Source of the DNA: Theobroma cacao
Lineage: Eukaryota > Streptophyta > Magnoliopsida > Malvales > Malvaceae
Length of the DNA: 64,000 nt
Direction: 5' to 3'
Assembly (NCBI RefSeq): GCF_000208745.1
Contig: NC_030858.1
Span: 886,597 to 950,596 of the forward strand
Shown here: piece after piece, positions 10,781-23,879 of the stretch
Layout of the letters: the number at the start of each line of letters is the position of its first letter
Numbering within the stretch: the stretch's first letter is position 1
Program-made: the position numbers and the translations under genes
The notes under the pieces: model-generated
Database searches by the model: none
What the model was told of the DNA's origin: nothing
Seen by the model: only the letters and a program-made list of their open reading frames with translations

Positions 10781-12525
10781 GATAAAAATTGGGGTATTTA
10801 GCTTCTGAAGCTAGTATTCAATTCAATCTCCTCAGCACGGGTGGAATTTTAATGAAGTACTCAGTTTCTCTCTTAACTAGTGTTACCTTACAGCTGCAAT
10901 TCTCATTGACAACCATAAGAGTACAGTTGGATCAAATACTGGTTACTTCACCATTAATGATTCAATTGAACCACTCTGATTTTAGAAGATATGGGAGAAA
11001 AACTTTTACTTGGAACCCGACGGCAGTACCAAACTTCATAAATTCAAAAGCTCTTTCTCTTCTTTTGTAAAGTTTTGCTGTCAATGGACCATGAATGTTG
11101 GTGCAGATACTTTGATGTAGCTAAGTGCACCCTGAACAGTAAGCTTTGATGTTTGGAGCCAATAAATTGTCCATGTGAGAAAAGGAAAATGAACTCATAA
11201 AAATGACAGAAAAAAAAAAGGACAGAAATTGATCTGCAGTCTGCCATGAAAGATAACAGCTCTAAATTTATCATTAGCCACGTGAAAAATCACATTTTTC
11301 CATAGGATATAAATACACCAAAGCCAGACGAACAAAACTCAAAGTACAACACAACACAGGAGATGACAGGAGGTGAGTGAAGTTTACATTAGATTAAGAT
11401 TGCCTCAGAAAGAAGAAAGAAGACTGTCGTACCGGGATATTTTATCTCATATCCAATGTGAATGTGGTAGTTACTGTTTAGAGATGTTTAAATTGAGTCG
11501 TGATGAACATAGGGAATAAATACACCTGGAGGGTAGAAAATGTAGATAATTTTTTAATGGCGGCCAGCAACTCAGATTCTTCTTTCCTTCTGTCACCATT
11601 TGCTTGTTAATCCTCCCTACTGATCTGTAAATAGACTAGTAGTTAAAATAATGTAATAATAGCTCAGTAAACAAGGTCAATGGCAGAGGATAATTTATAC
11701 AATTGTTTAAACTAATGGAAGAAAGCAGGGTTTAACAAGTCCATGTTCCCACTAACATATGCAAAAATAGCTTGAATTTCAACTCTGTAAATCCAGAGAT
11801 TCCGGGTGAAATGATCAGAGTTAGAATTTAAAAGGAGGGGATAGAGAGATTCCCAGATGGAAATTATACTGGACGGTCCTTGCTTCTGAGCCAGAAGAAA
11901 ATGACCGACACCACTTTCCTAAACAGGTGAGTGTAAATAAATAAATAAATAAATGGGAATTAAAGAGTGGGGCCAAGGCTTTGGACAAAACTGTACCAGT
12001 GGTGAAAGTGACTCCTTGATTGTAGGGGAGGTAGGGACCTGAGAAGCCAAGAACAGTAATCTAAGTTACCAAAATCAACCCTGGGAATTTTCGTGTTTTG
12101 CATGCCATGCCACTGACAACCAGGCATCTCTTGGCAAAAAGATTTCGTCATTCAGACAAGTTCATGACTCTATGGTTCTTCACAGCTCAGATCGTCAAAG
12201 GTTGTTTTCTTTTTCTTTTTTAAGTTTAGTAGTACATTTTCATACCAAAGCAGATCAGAGGAGGAGGATGGGTTTGAAGTTTTTGACGGGAGCCAATAGA
12301 AGAGAGGCAAAATGGGGGTACTCAGTCATACACCAAATGAAGAAACAGTTGCTACAAAAGCTTATGATAGGACAATGATGGAATATTGACAATGGCTATA
12401 TCATACATTGACAGAAGCTACAAAAATCAAAAAGCACATATGAGACTGAAAAAGAAGATTTAACTACAGACTCTCTCCTCATTCTCCATGCATGCCAATG
12501 GCAGAGGGTGTAATCCATTTTTGGG

Positions 12526-14481
12526 TCAAAAGGGTAAGCTCTTTGAAGTTGAGCTTGATGTGAGGGACTTGAAATGTTCTGATGGAACAAAATCTTGCGG
12601 CAAATTGGCCCTATTGACAATTCTCCTCATGTTGTTCTGCAAACTCTGTTGGACCAATTGTTTAACAGCTTTCTTCTCCTCGCTCATCATGCCTTCTTCT
12701 TCCACCAAGCACTCCTTTCCATTTGGATTTGTTGAAGAGGATGAAGACCCGCAAATAGGAGCAGACACTGCTGCACTCATGTTCCCACCAAAGTTCTCTG
12801 AAACTTGCTTCCCTTTGTCCACCCTCAAGACCTCAAGAATTCTAGAAGCTCTCTTCTGAGACAATGTACTACCCAAAAGCGTTAGTTCAAGCAATGATGA
12901 AACGATGCCAGCTTCAATCATGGCCTGTCTGTCTCCATACGATTTATGTGCCATTACCATCAAAATGTATGATGCCTTTTCCTGGCACCCTGGCGAGTCG
13001 GTCCAATTCAACACATCAACCAAAATTGGGAATGCTTCAGCGGCAATGCTAATGCCTTTTCTACCTTCCGGAGTGGATACTAGATTGCTCAAAATTGAAA
13101 GAATTCTCTCACTAACTTCCATGTCTCCCAAGCCATTCAGCAGAAAGGGTATCAAATCCGCTTCTAGAATGAAGGGAATGTTCGATGGGGAGATCGACAG
13201 ATTATAAAGGGCTCGAAGAGCATCCTGTCTTGGTTGAGAACTACTTTTGTCCAAAATCTTGAGGGCGTTTACCAAGAAAGAAATAGCCCCAGAAGATCCA
13301 ATGATAGGCTTATTCGAATCCAAGGCGCTCAAGCCAAGGAAATTTGCTACTATGGCATCTGAAACTGCCTGGCTTGGAGCATTTGGGGATTCAATAAGCT
13401 TTAACATCTTATGCACAGCCCCTGCTTTTACAATGGCTGCTTTGTTCCTGCAAAAGGGTTTCACAAAGAGTTAAAGAAATTAAATGTTCAGCAACCAAAA
13501 GAAGAAATTTCATGATAACAAACAAAGCTATGGCCAGAAAATGTCAGTTAAAAAGACGAAGGTGAAAAAGGGAATGAACTGGATTAACGACAAATTAAAT
13601 GCATTATTCTACATATCAAGAACTGTTTGAAGAAAACAACAGGACCTGAAAACACAGAAAACGACTTGTCCAAGCAACTTCCCTTCAATCATTTCAGACA
13701 ATTTTATTTTCTCTTGAAACAAACAAAACCCAACATTGGCAAGAAGCACCTCAATGGGAAAAAAAAAAAACATAATGGAGCAACAAAACAGAGCAACAAC
13801 AACAATTTTACACAAGAAAAAGACTTTATACTTAACAGAAAAAGGGGGGCAAATTCAGGAAACTCACGCGTCATTTCCGATTCCTAGATTAAGCAACGCA
13901 TAGAGAGCAGCGATCTGCGAATCAGAGTCTTCAAAATCAAGCATTGCAACCAACGGCGGAATCGTCCCGAGCATCGCTAAAGTCACTCTGGCTTCCGAGT
14001 CTTCTTTAGTAAGCAGCCTCACTCTACTCGCAGCTTTGGTCTTCTTTCCTTCTTCTTCCACTTGCAATTCCTTAACCACGCGCTTTAACTCCTCCAAAGC
14101 TTCCACTTTCTTCTTAGTCTCAGCATCAGTTTCCGCTTCCGCTAAGTTCAAGAGATCCGCCAGCTTCTCTGACTTACCATTGTTGTTGGGTCTTTTCAGC
14201 ACCCTGTCTGGTTTTTTCGGTTCGTTGGACTCTTTTAAGACGGACTTTATTGTGGTGGTTGGAGGAGGAGGCTGAGGAGGGACGGTGTCGTTGAGCACCT
14301 CTTGCATGAGCTGGTGGCGGTGGCGGGAGCTGGCCCCGCAGCTCACCGCATCGAAGATTTTTCTTCGGAATGCAGCGCCGGAGAAGGCTGTCCATAGTCG
14401 GAAGTGATTACCGGTGGCGGTGGTAGTGGAAGGGCGGTCGAGGAAGATGGATCCGATGTCGTTTCTGTGACACTTGGCCAT
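12526..14481 (-). CDS. Armadillo-repeat protein (U-box-less, At2g25130-like)
   Basis: Two exons, 14481-13868 and 13447-12526, joined through a split GCG Ala codon with GT-AG ends; 511 residues. The N-terminal 120 residues are low complexity (PPQPPPPTTT, KSVLKESNEPKKPDR). Helical armadillo repeats follow from about residue 125 (EALEELKRVVKEL, IPPLVAMLDFEDSDSQIAALYALLNLGIGND, KAGAVHKMLKLIES, IPFLLNGLGDMEVSERILSILSNLV, SSLLELTLLGS), which normally bind partner proteins. The tail is Ser-rich and ends QDFVPSEHFKSL. Its relatives include plant U-box E3 ligases, but no U-box is present, so ligase activity is not implied. The precise role is unknown. ATG 14481 is the first in-frame start of exon 1. 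Confidence 0.9.
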
Positions 14482-14683
14482 CCTTGTATGACAAAAAAAA
14501 TCGAAATTTACATTTGCAAAAGGAAACAGAATGTAGCTTTGGGAGAAGAGGAAGAGAAAAAGAAGAGCTCCAAACCCATTTCCCTCTGTTTTATTAGCTT
14601 ACTTAACCAATAATTTATTCACTCTTTTTTTTGTTGATTATTTATGGGTTCAGAGCTCAAAGATAGAGATGAAGTAGGAAGTG

Positions 14684-14685
<2 letters not shown>

Positions 14686-14718
<33 letters not shown>
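14686..14718. repeat. (GA)n microsatellite in the ARM gene promoter
   Basis: About 16 GA units lie some 200 bases upstream of the ARM gene start codon. Such tracts are common in plant core promoters and leaders. Confidence 0.85.
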
Positions 14719-14721
<3 letters not shown>

Positions 14722-16091
14722 TTGAGTGAATGAATTTTAACCTTTTTTTTTCGGTTTGTTTTGATTGTTTATTTATTTATATCTACATCGGCCTGTCAGA
14801 AAGAAAATTGTTAGAAAGAAGAGAGAGAATTAAAATTAAAAGTAAAAAAAATATTCTGTAGAATTTTTGTATTAGTATTATTTTTATTCTTAAGATTTAA
14901 GATTTCTATATTCAATTTTTTTAATTTAATTGATAGTATAAGAATAAATATGTGACGTATAAAAAAATTAAATAAAATATTTTTTCATTTAATTAAAATA
15001 TCTTAATTATTTAAATAACATATTTATTCAAATTTCATATCAGTAAAAAATAAAATAAAATTTTAACTTATATGTAATTTTTTTTTCATTTAATAATCAG
15101 GACTTTTTTATATTTAGTAATTATATTTTTATTTAAAAATACAAATTTTTGATAAATAATATTAAAATTTACACCATATGATCCGAATTATGGTAAATTT
15201 CTTTCTTTTGTGAGTAAAATGTCACAACATCGTACATCCATGAGAAATGTGACAAATCTTAAATTTATAAATGATATTTTTTTTTCAACAGCCTCGTGAC
15301 ACATTGAATGAACCACCTTTCTGTTGAATCAATTTTTCCTTTTATAACAAAAACAACAAGAACGAAGATTTTAAAGTTAAATTTTAACTTTTACTCCTAA
15401 AGTCTTTTGTGAAATACGTTTTTACTTTTTTTTTTTTAAAAAAAATTTAACCAAACATATCCTTGAAACACTTGTCCTTATATTTTTATCCATAAATAAA
15501 TAAATAAATAAAAACCCATTTTAAGGACAACGATAAAGGAAAAGAATGAGGGAGAGAGAGGCTTATAAAAGAAGCCATATCTTGGTTTTCGTAGCATGGG
15601 AAAGAAGGCATGCTTCCCCCTTTTTGTACACGGGGAAACGTGCAAAGGACAATTGATAGTGTATAACGATGGTACCAACGGGCCATACCCTCTCGTTGCT
15701 GTCCTCTCATCGGTGCCGCCCAGCTCATCTCCAAGGCTCATCAAAGAAGCTTCCTGCGGGCTCCACTTTTAAAATTACCCCTGTAGAAGGGACCCACTCC
15801 CTGCGGGTAAACAGAGTCAACAGGATTTTGATGGATAGGCGGATGTAAGTTAATATAACAAGTTCGGGAACAGACAATTCTTTCAGTTGACTGCATGATT
15901 CATGCTGTGTATGGTGCATTTACATGGACATGTTCCTTTACATAATTGACATGGAAGAAAGCAAAAACCTGCCATTGAAGGTTTAAAACTCAGGTAGGTA
16001 AGCAGTTCAAACAAAATGTCTAACCGAAACCTGGAGATGACTAAAGTGAAGTTCTTTATTCCTTGTATTTACACCTGCAAAAGGCAACACT
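14719..16091. other. AT-rich spacer between the ARM and ClpB genes
   Basis: Low-complexity AT-rich DNA with poly-T runs. The end at about 15750-16091 is likely ClpB 3' leader and flank, with an AATAAA signal on the minus strand at 16055-16060, some 32 bases past the stop codon. No other gene is seen. Confidence 0.5.
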
Positions 16092-19000
16092 TTAGTCATT
16101 TGCAACCATGACATCTATTGGAGAATTGCTCTCCAATTTCTTAATGCATAGTCTATCTTGGGGAGGAAGGTCCTTTGCTGATGGGGAGGTGTTGGCGTCG
16201 ATGATGATCGAGTCTTCCTCCTTGAAATCTCCTCTCAAGACTCCCATTGCAACTTCATTCTCTACCAGTTGCTGTATCACCCTCTTAACTGGCCTTGCTC
16301 CAAAGTTAGGGTCAAAGCCCAATGTCCCCAGAAGTTCAACAGCCTCTTTGGTGTAGTGCAAATCAATTTTCTTATGTCTGAGTCTCTCTTTTAACCGCCT
16401 CATCTGGTAAACATAGAATAATTGTAACTCAGATTATTATGAGAATAAAAGCTACCATGAATCTTCTTATGCAAATCTCTTAATTGATAAGAGTATCTAT
16501 CTTAACTAAATAACTTACAACAGCACTAAAGCAAAGTTATAGTCCATTGATATTACTTTCTCTCTCTTAATTAGGGGAGAAAGACTTTTGCACTAACCGA
16601 TTTCTACAGAAATAAGTTAGAGCTAAAACCAAGCCTCCAAGAAGGCTAGGCAACTTGACCTGAAGATGATTATGTACAAAACTTATGATTCATGCTAAAA
16701 CATGGTGCAAAAAAATCCTCCTGCAGGGATAACTACTATGCAATGTAACTCATATGCTCTGTCTGAGGGAGATGCCCACACCCTAAAAATAAAGATCTAA
16801 TCTAGTGTTCAGTCAACAAAATATAGAATCAATTTCAGATCCTAAAATAAAGATCTTCTTTAGTGTTCAATCAATAAAAATATTGAGTGCATGTTTGACT
16901 TAGCTTTTTTTTCAGCTTATCTACTTCTTAAAAGCAAAAGTCAGACCAAATATGATTTTTTGAGAAGCTCTGAAAAAAACGAGCTTTTTTTTTAAGAACA
17001 AAATTTTTAAAAAAAGAGCTTAGCTTTTTCTTCTCTTCTTTTAAAAATATAAGAAAATTTTTATTTTTGTTCCAAAAATATCCTCATTTATTAAAAATAA
17101 TTACAATATTATTTTCTCAAAAAAAAGAAATACCTTCTATGATAATTTTAACAAAAAATATAACTTATAAAAAAAACTTATAAAAAAAAATTTACCAAAT
17201 AACTTTAACTTAATTTTAAAAACTATTATTTTTCATAAGAGTTTCATAATAGCTTTTAAATTAGAAAAAAGCCAGGCCAAACAGGCTCTGAATCAATTTC
17301 CTATTCCAAGACTTCCACTAGTACTACATCAAGTTAACTAATAATATTGTACACTATATCAAATCAACTACTAATATTTTACCCTTAGCAGATTCCTCAC
17401 TAAGAAAACATTAGGAAAAGGAAAATACCAAACACCCAGAAAAGGTATTCTATGAAGATTAATCACCTGTATCTCAGCTATTTTACTGATTTCTTTGGAG
17501 TCAAGAGGCTGGAAAACTATATACTCATCAATCCGGTTCATGAATTCCGGGCGGAAAGTCTGTCTGGCCAACTCAACAACCTGTTTTTTCATCACATCAT
17601 AAACAGCATCCTTGCCACCATGTGTACTCTGAAGAGTCTCCAGAATGTAGTGAGAACCAATATTTGAAGTCATTATTACTACACAATTTGTAAAACTAAC
17701 AGTCCTTCCTTGTGAATCAGTTATCCTTCCATCGTCCAACAACTGTAACAAAATATTGAATACGTCATGATGAGCTTTCTCAATTTCATCAAAGAGAACT
17801 ACAGAATAGGGCCTTCGACGAACAACTTCAGTGAGTTGTCCACCCTCTTCATAACCAACATAGCCTGGCGGAGCCCCAACCAAGCGTGAGACCGCATGCT
17901 TTTCCATGTACTCACTCATGTCAATCCTGACAAGAGCATTCTCTGTATTAAAGAGGAAACCAGCCAAAGCCTTTGCAAGCTCAGTTTTGCCAACACCAGT
18001 AGGGCCCATGAACATGAAACTAGCTATTGGCCGATTTGGGTCAGACAATCCTGCCCTTGAGCGTCGGATTGCATCAGCCACTGATTTTACAGCAATATCT
18101 TGACCAACTACTCTCTTATGAAGTTCCTTTTCCAGCAAGACTAGTTTGTCCCTTTCTGACTGTTGGAGGTTTGATAACGGTATGCCAGTCCATTTACTAA
18201 CAATTTCAGCAATATCAAGATCAGTAACCTCTTCACGCAGCAAGGATTTCCCAGACTTTTGGAACTCAGCAAGATTCTTTTCAGCCTCTTCTAACTGGCG
18301 TTGAAGGGACATCAAAGTTCCATATTTGAGCTCAGCAGCACGGTTTAGGTCATACTCACGCTCAGCAGCTTCCATTTCTTGGTTAACTCTATCAATCTAT
18401 AAACATCAACAAGGTGAATCAGAAGATTAAGAAATATGCAGGTTATTTAACAGTGCAACGACAACATCAAGTGAAAATTACCTCTTCTTTTATTGATCGA
18501 ATTCGAGTCATGAGAGCCTTCTCATGATCCCACTGTTCAGTTAATTCTTTCTGTTTCTGTTTGAGTGAGCTCAAATCACTTTCCAGCTTGCTTAACCTTT
18601 CTTTGGATGCTTTATCAGTGTCATTTTTAAGGGATAGCTTCTCCATCTCCAACTTCAGAACCGCTCTGTCTATCTCATCCAACTCTGTGGGCTTGGAAGT
18701 GATCTCCATCTTAAGCTTTGCAGCAGCTTCATCAACAAGGTCAATGGCTGAAAAGAAGTTAAATTGCAGCTGTTAAAAAGCATATTTACCCAAAACTTTT
18801 AAGGGTAATAAATAATTAACATAAAATCTATCATTGTAACAGTTATGAATTTCCCCTTTCGCTCGTTGCTTTACCTTTGTCAGGCAGAAAACGTTCTGTT
18901 ATATAGCGGTCTGCAAGAACTGCTGCCGAAACAAGAGCACTGTCAGATATTTTAACACCATGATGTAGCTCATAGCGCTCACGCAAACCTCGAAGTATAG

Positions 19001-22000
19001 ATATTGTATCTTCAACGGACGGTTGGCCACAAAAGACTTGTTGAAATCTACGCTCAAGTGCAGGATCCTTCTCAATGTATTTCCTGTACTCATTCAATGT
19101 AGTTGCTCCTATGCATCGCAGCTCACCCCTCCCAAGCATTGGCTTTAACAAATTCCCAGCATCCATTGCACCACTTGTAGCCCCTAAACAATTTAGACAT
19201 AACTATCTTCAACATGTAGTTCAATGCATTAAAAACCAAACCTTGCTCAAATCAACATAAAACCTATCAAGAGGCAAAGTTCTTAAGTTTTACTACAGCA
19301 CTAATCTACAATGTATTAGTTACACACTTCCACTCCATGTAGCACACATGAATTCTGAAAGGAAAACTGTGGTAAATTTACAACTACAAAATTACATATT
19401 TTATGCAAACAAAAGCTAGGTACAAACCTGCACCCACAACGGTGTGAATCTCATCAATGAATAAAATAATCTGCCCATTTGAAGCAGTAACCTCCTTCAG
19501 CACAGCTTTCAACCTTTCCTCAAAATCTCCACGAAACTTGGCACCAGCCAGTAAGGAACCCATGTCTAGGGAGATCAACTGAAGAAAACAAGGAATAATA
19601 CCTTTTTAAATGAGCATTAACCATTGAACCTATTCCAATCAGAAAAGTACTACTTTAATTGAAACAGGCTCATCAGTGAAGTCCATAAATAGCTGACACA
19701 AATATAGGCCCTGTACACTCCAAGAACCGCCTGTTAAGATTCTTCCTACTACTATATCTTTACCATTTTAAAATTTGCTCTGAAGTCTCTATCTATGTCA
19801 AATGAAAAACTTCTTAGTTTCAATTCATACCTTTCGATTCAACAATGGTTCTGGAACATCTCCCCGTACAATCCTTTGAGCCAATCTGCAATAAAATTAT
19901 AAAATTTTCATTATCAAAATGGTCATGCACAAAGTCTTCATGCATACCCATATAACTAAGCAATAAATGTGACTCAAAGGAAACTTACAAATTGATGCTT
20001 ATTAGTACTGGCATATAAGACCAGCTCAGTAAATGCATCATTAGAATTAACAGGAAAATAGTACAGTTCTGGTTCATGCAATGCTTTATTCTTCAGCTTG
20101 CAAAACAAATGACAGGGACTAATTTTTTTTCCCATGCCTTCTGTGTTAAGTGCATTTTTTGTCAACAGGTGGTGCAAACCAGAAAAGTAGAATTCACAAA
20201 ATGAACTATATGACCACTGTATATCCAAATTTTCTGTAAAAGGGGATCCGGCTGAAGCTTGAAGTAGCTATTTCGGAAATCCAATTTTAATTTAATACAT
20301 GTGGTCCTCTGTCAGAAAATGCTAAATTTATGCCAAAGATGGAAAATAGCAAATCACCAAACAAGTTCCTTACTACGAAACAAAACTTTCTACTTTTCAG
20401 ATTACCAAGAGAACCCAAAAAATTTGAAAAACATACCCTTCAGCAATTGCTGTTTTCCCCACACCAGGCTCACCAATTATAACAGGGTTATTTTTTGTTC
20501 GCCTTGATAATATTTGGATACAACGTCGGATTTCATCATCACGGCCAATTACAGGATCAAGTTTACCACGCCTAGCAAGCTCAGTCAAGTCATTCCCATA
20601 TTTGTCAAGTGCCTCATATTTTCCTTCAGGATCTACATACATTATGGAAGTGGACAGCTAAGAAAGTGTAACCCAAGGATATAGTATGATAAGTGAATAA
20701 AAATGTAAGTTGAGTCAGCACACCAAATATGTTTCATCACTGTCTCAAATAAACTTCATAATTAAAGAATAACTTCAACATTAAAGATTTTTAAGTCTCA
20801 ACTTGTATGTATAATTTGATGTATTTGTAGTTTGGGTACTGGTTTATAATTTTTCATTCCTTTAACTGCAAGCTCTAAACCAATCTAATCATAACATTCG
20901 GTTTAACCATATCTGTGAGAACTACTATGTAATTTTCCATTATACAGAATTACTTTCTTAGTCGCAGCTTATTTTTGCCATAAGATAAAGCTATAACTCA
21001 ATGGCTGGTTAAACTCATACTTTGATCAGTTACTCGCTGATTTCCACGAACAGCTTTAATGGCATCCTTCAAAGCCTGCTCACTGAGCTGGAGGTTCTTG
21101 TATAACTGCTGCCCAAACCTCTTATCTGACATAAATGCCAGGACAAAATGTTCCACTGAAACAAAATTATCCCCCATTTCCTTCTTATGCTTTCTAGAAT
21201 TGTCTAAAAGGGAGCTAAGATGTGATCCCATTACAGGGTTACTTGTGTCCATAACCTGCCACAAGAAAATAAATGCTCCTGGTCAAATGAATCATACACG
21301 GAGAATAAAGCATCAAAATAAATTCATGAACAAACATAACCCATGGAAATACATACTTTAGGCTGCTTCGATATAAAGTTGTCCGTAGCCTGCAGAACTG
21401 ATGTATTGTCAAGCCCTGCTTTTGTGAAGATTCTTCTAGCTAACCCATCCTTTTGTTCTAAAAGGGCTTTCATTAAGTGTTCGGATTCCACCATTTGCTG
21501 TTTGCTATCCCTTGCCGCCTCAACAGCTCCAACAAGGCCCTCCCAGGCCATATCAGTGTACTCTGATTGATTGATCTGATGAGAAAATATCCAAGAACAA
21601 TGATACGAGGAAATAAGTTGGCAGAATTTCATCAAATTTGGAGACTCAACACAGGATACACAAACAATCAATTAAGCCAAAGTACGATGGGGATCACTAA
21701 TGCTATGATATGAGCAATTGTTAATTAAACTAAGCGCTTATTTTAAGCCAAATTATGCAGGTATTTTTTACGCATACTTTGTATACAAAACCAAACAGTT
21801 CAATTCAGTAAAGCGAAAAGCAAAACATAAACATTGATACTTAGCAATGAAAAGTTTTGACAAATGTAATATAAACCTGGGCAGGGCTAGTGGCAGAGTA
21901 GTAACGTGGTGTGGAAGAGTGGAAGCTGCGAGTGAGAGAGAAGAAGCCGCCATTGTTCTCTGCTACTCTGTCGAAATTCGGTGGCTGAAAAGGTGAAGTG

Positions 22001-22122
22001 AGGGAAGTGCACAAAGTAGATGCAGAGTCGGCGATGGCGCGAGCTCGAGATAGGCAGGGAGCCGACGCTTTCGCTGCTTTAATGGCTGAGAAAGCAGACC
22101 TCGTGAGCCTTCTTGAGGCCAT
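16092..22122 (-). CDS. CLPB4: Mitochondrial ClpB / HSP100 disaggregase
   Basis: AAA+ disaggregase that threads aggregated protein through its hexameric pore together with Hsp70. Ten exons: 22122-21877, 21575-21357, 21255-21021, 20632-20437, 19885-19831, 19578-19428, 19183-18875, 18747-18482, 18396-17467, 16403-16092; all GT-AG and in phase, 972 residues. An Arg/Ser/Ala-rich N-terminus ([20 protein letters not shown]) looks like a mitochondrial presequence. Next come the Clp N-domain (about 90-230), AAA1 with Walker A GEPGVGKT (287-294) and Walker B ILFIDE, a coiled-coil M-domain (about 480-600), AAA2 with GPTGVGKT (690-697) and Walker [12 protein letters not shown], and a D2-small domain ending in exon 10. 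Intron 9 is about 1.06 kb and holds a MITE-like repeat. A heat-shock-element-like site lies upstream. A chloroplast paralogue (CLPB3) is the main alternative; the presequence and gene neighbours favour CLPB4. Confidence 0.95.
16887..17287. mobile_element. MITE-like element in ClpB intron 9
   Basis: The left end GTGCATGTTTGACTTAGCTT and the reverse complement of the right end GAGCCTGTTTGGCCTGGCTT match at most positions and lead into T-runs, giving a terminal inverted repeat of about 24 bases. The interior is AT-rich and non-coding. The TGTTTGG-containing terminus resembles common plant hAT-type MITEs. I could not find a clear target-site duplication, so the family is uncertain. Confidence 0.5.
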
Positions 22123-22236
22123 TTTGAGTATTATAGCAGCGATGGTTGCAAATCTGTTTGGTTCTTTTTAGGGGTTTAAGAATTGAGTAGATGGACAGAG
22201 TTGGAGGGTTTTGGACGTGACTGAAGGGGAAAATAG

Positions 22237-22249
22237 GAAGCTTGTGGAA
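22237..22249. promoter_or_regulatory. Candidate heat-shock element upstream of ClpB
   Basis: The sequence GAA-GC-TTG-TG-GAA has three alternating GAA/TTC-type pentamers in perfect spacing, with one mismatch (TTG for TTC). It lies 115-127 bases upstream of the ClpB start codon. HSP100 genes are classic heat-shock-factor targets. A single imperfect site can occur by chance. Confidence 0.35.
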
Positions 22250-23879
22250 GAGCCGGGTGCTTTCCTTGGTACCTTCCACATTTTCAGACTGCATTTCTTA
22301 AAAAATATATATTTCTATTACATAATATCTAAAAATACTTTCAAATTATTTAAAAAATTTTAAATTAAATTTTATTTTTTATTACATCCAATTAAAGCTT
22401 TTTTATTTTGAATTAAATAAAATTTAATATTTTTATTTTAAATCAAATAAACTTAATAATTGATAATTGACTTAATTAAAATATTAAATGTCATTTTATA
22501 TCAAATTAATCTAATATGATATGTTAATATATTATTATAGATGACGATGTGATATATTGACATAATAAAAACACGTGATCTTTTATACAATCCACATTAA
22601 CATCAGGTGAACATAAAATAATGAATGATATGTTAATTAATGATAATTAGCTAATCAATTAGTTATAAAAATTTATTTGATTCAAAATAAAAATATATTT
22701 AAATTTTCTTTAATAATTCATAAGCTTTGTCGATCATTATATCTATGTATATATGATAAAAATGACCATCCAAATTTCCTAATTTTCAACCATACCCTCA
22801 ACATAATTAATACCAATTTCTTTTCTAAGGAACAAAATTGCATCTTTCATCTTCTATAAATATAATTTAAAATTTCTTACGCATAATTTTTAGATTTAAT
22901 ATATTATCTAAATAATTAAATTCTTTTTTTGGTTCCGCTTTATTTACTGTGCAATTTAATTGGATTTTGAGGGCTTTATTTTTGTTGAATATCTTTGATT
23001 ATTGATGAATTTAGCCATTTACTAAATGTCTTTGATTTGTCATGATAGTATAGTAGTATGTCCAATCTATGATTACCCTTTAATCATGGAAATAATCTAC
23101 TAATGGACCCAAAACAAATATCATGGGAATATTTTCAAATTTGATTATTGGCAGGGCAAATGTTTGAAAATGGTTGTAATCTATAATACTATTGGCAAGT
23201 CCTGGCACCATCTTGGCTGGCCCGCATGTGGCATTGAGATTCCCGTGCCATTTTGGACAGGGTCTTAAGGAATTGAAATTAATGAGGAGAGCCGTTACTT
23301 CTTTACTTAAGGAATTGAAATTAATGAGGAGAGCCGTTACTCTTTTACTAAGTTTCAGTTTCTAATTTTCATGTACACATTTTTATTTCTCTAAAATAAT
23401 GTAAGTCTTCCTAAATGAATCATATTTGAAAGTAATTGGCATGATATCAATATGCTTTGGATCAAACAAGGACAAAAGGTATAATACACGAACAAGCTCA
23501 TAAATTATTTTAAAATTTTAAAATATTTTTTATTTTATTTAATTAAAATTTTATATTTTTATTTTAAATTAAATAAGTTTTTATAATTAATATTAACTAA
23601 TTACAGTTACTCAAAAGATTTCCGATGGCAATAAAAATTTTGATTAAATAATAAATCACAATGCAATTATTTTGGACGTTACTTAAAAAATAAAAATGCA
23701 ACACCTTTGTACCTTTGAATCACTGTTCAAAACAAAATCACTTTCCCTCATTACCATCAAACATTCACCTTTGAGGCCCCCGAACTTATCGACACAATTT
23801 AAGGTGGCTCACAAAACTTGTACAAAAGCTATTCCAAAACACTCTTTTGACGCATTGGATACCCTTGCTCAAGTAACCA
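22250..23879. other. AT-rich intergenic DNA upstream of ClpB
   Basis: Low-complexity spacer with no supported gene. The only clear structure is a 42-bp tandem duplication at 23264-23347. Confidence 0.5.
23264..23347 (+). repeat. 42-bp tandem duplication
   Basis: Two nearly identical adjacent copies (23264-23305 and 23306-23347) starting CTTAAGGAATTGAAATTAAT and containing GAGGAGAGCCGTTACT. The near-identity points to a recent slippage or double-strand-break repair event. Confidence 0.85.

Larger units (their letters stand above)
7042..12525. other. Long intergenic region without confident gene
   Basis: Mostly AT-rich, non-conserved-looking DNA between SDF2 and the converging ARM gene. It holds a (TC)n tract, a degenerate duplication at 10491-10780 and scattered short ORFs of low-complexity composition. 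A 55-codon ORF at 9530-9697 (+) starts MAGNVLNLFQTWG but resembles nothing I know. No tRNA, rRNA or transposase is seen. Confidence 0.5.

Noticed and set aside
12488..13474. Several plus-strand ORFs opposite the ARM gene
   Set aside because: Antisense shadows of a well-supported coding exon.
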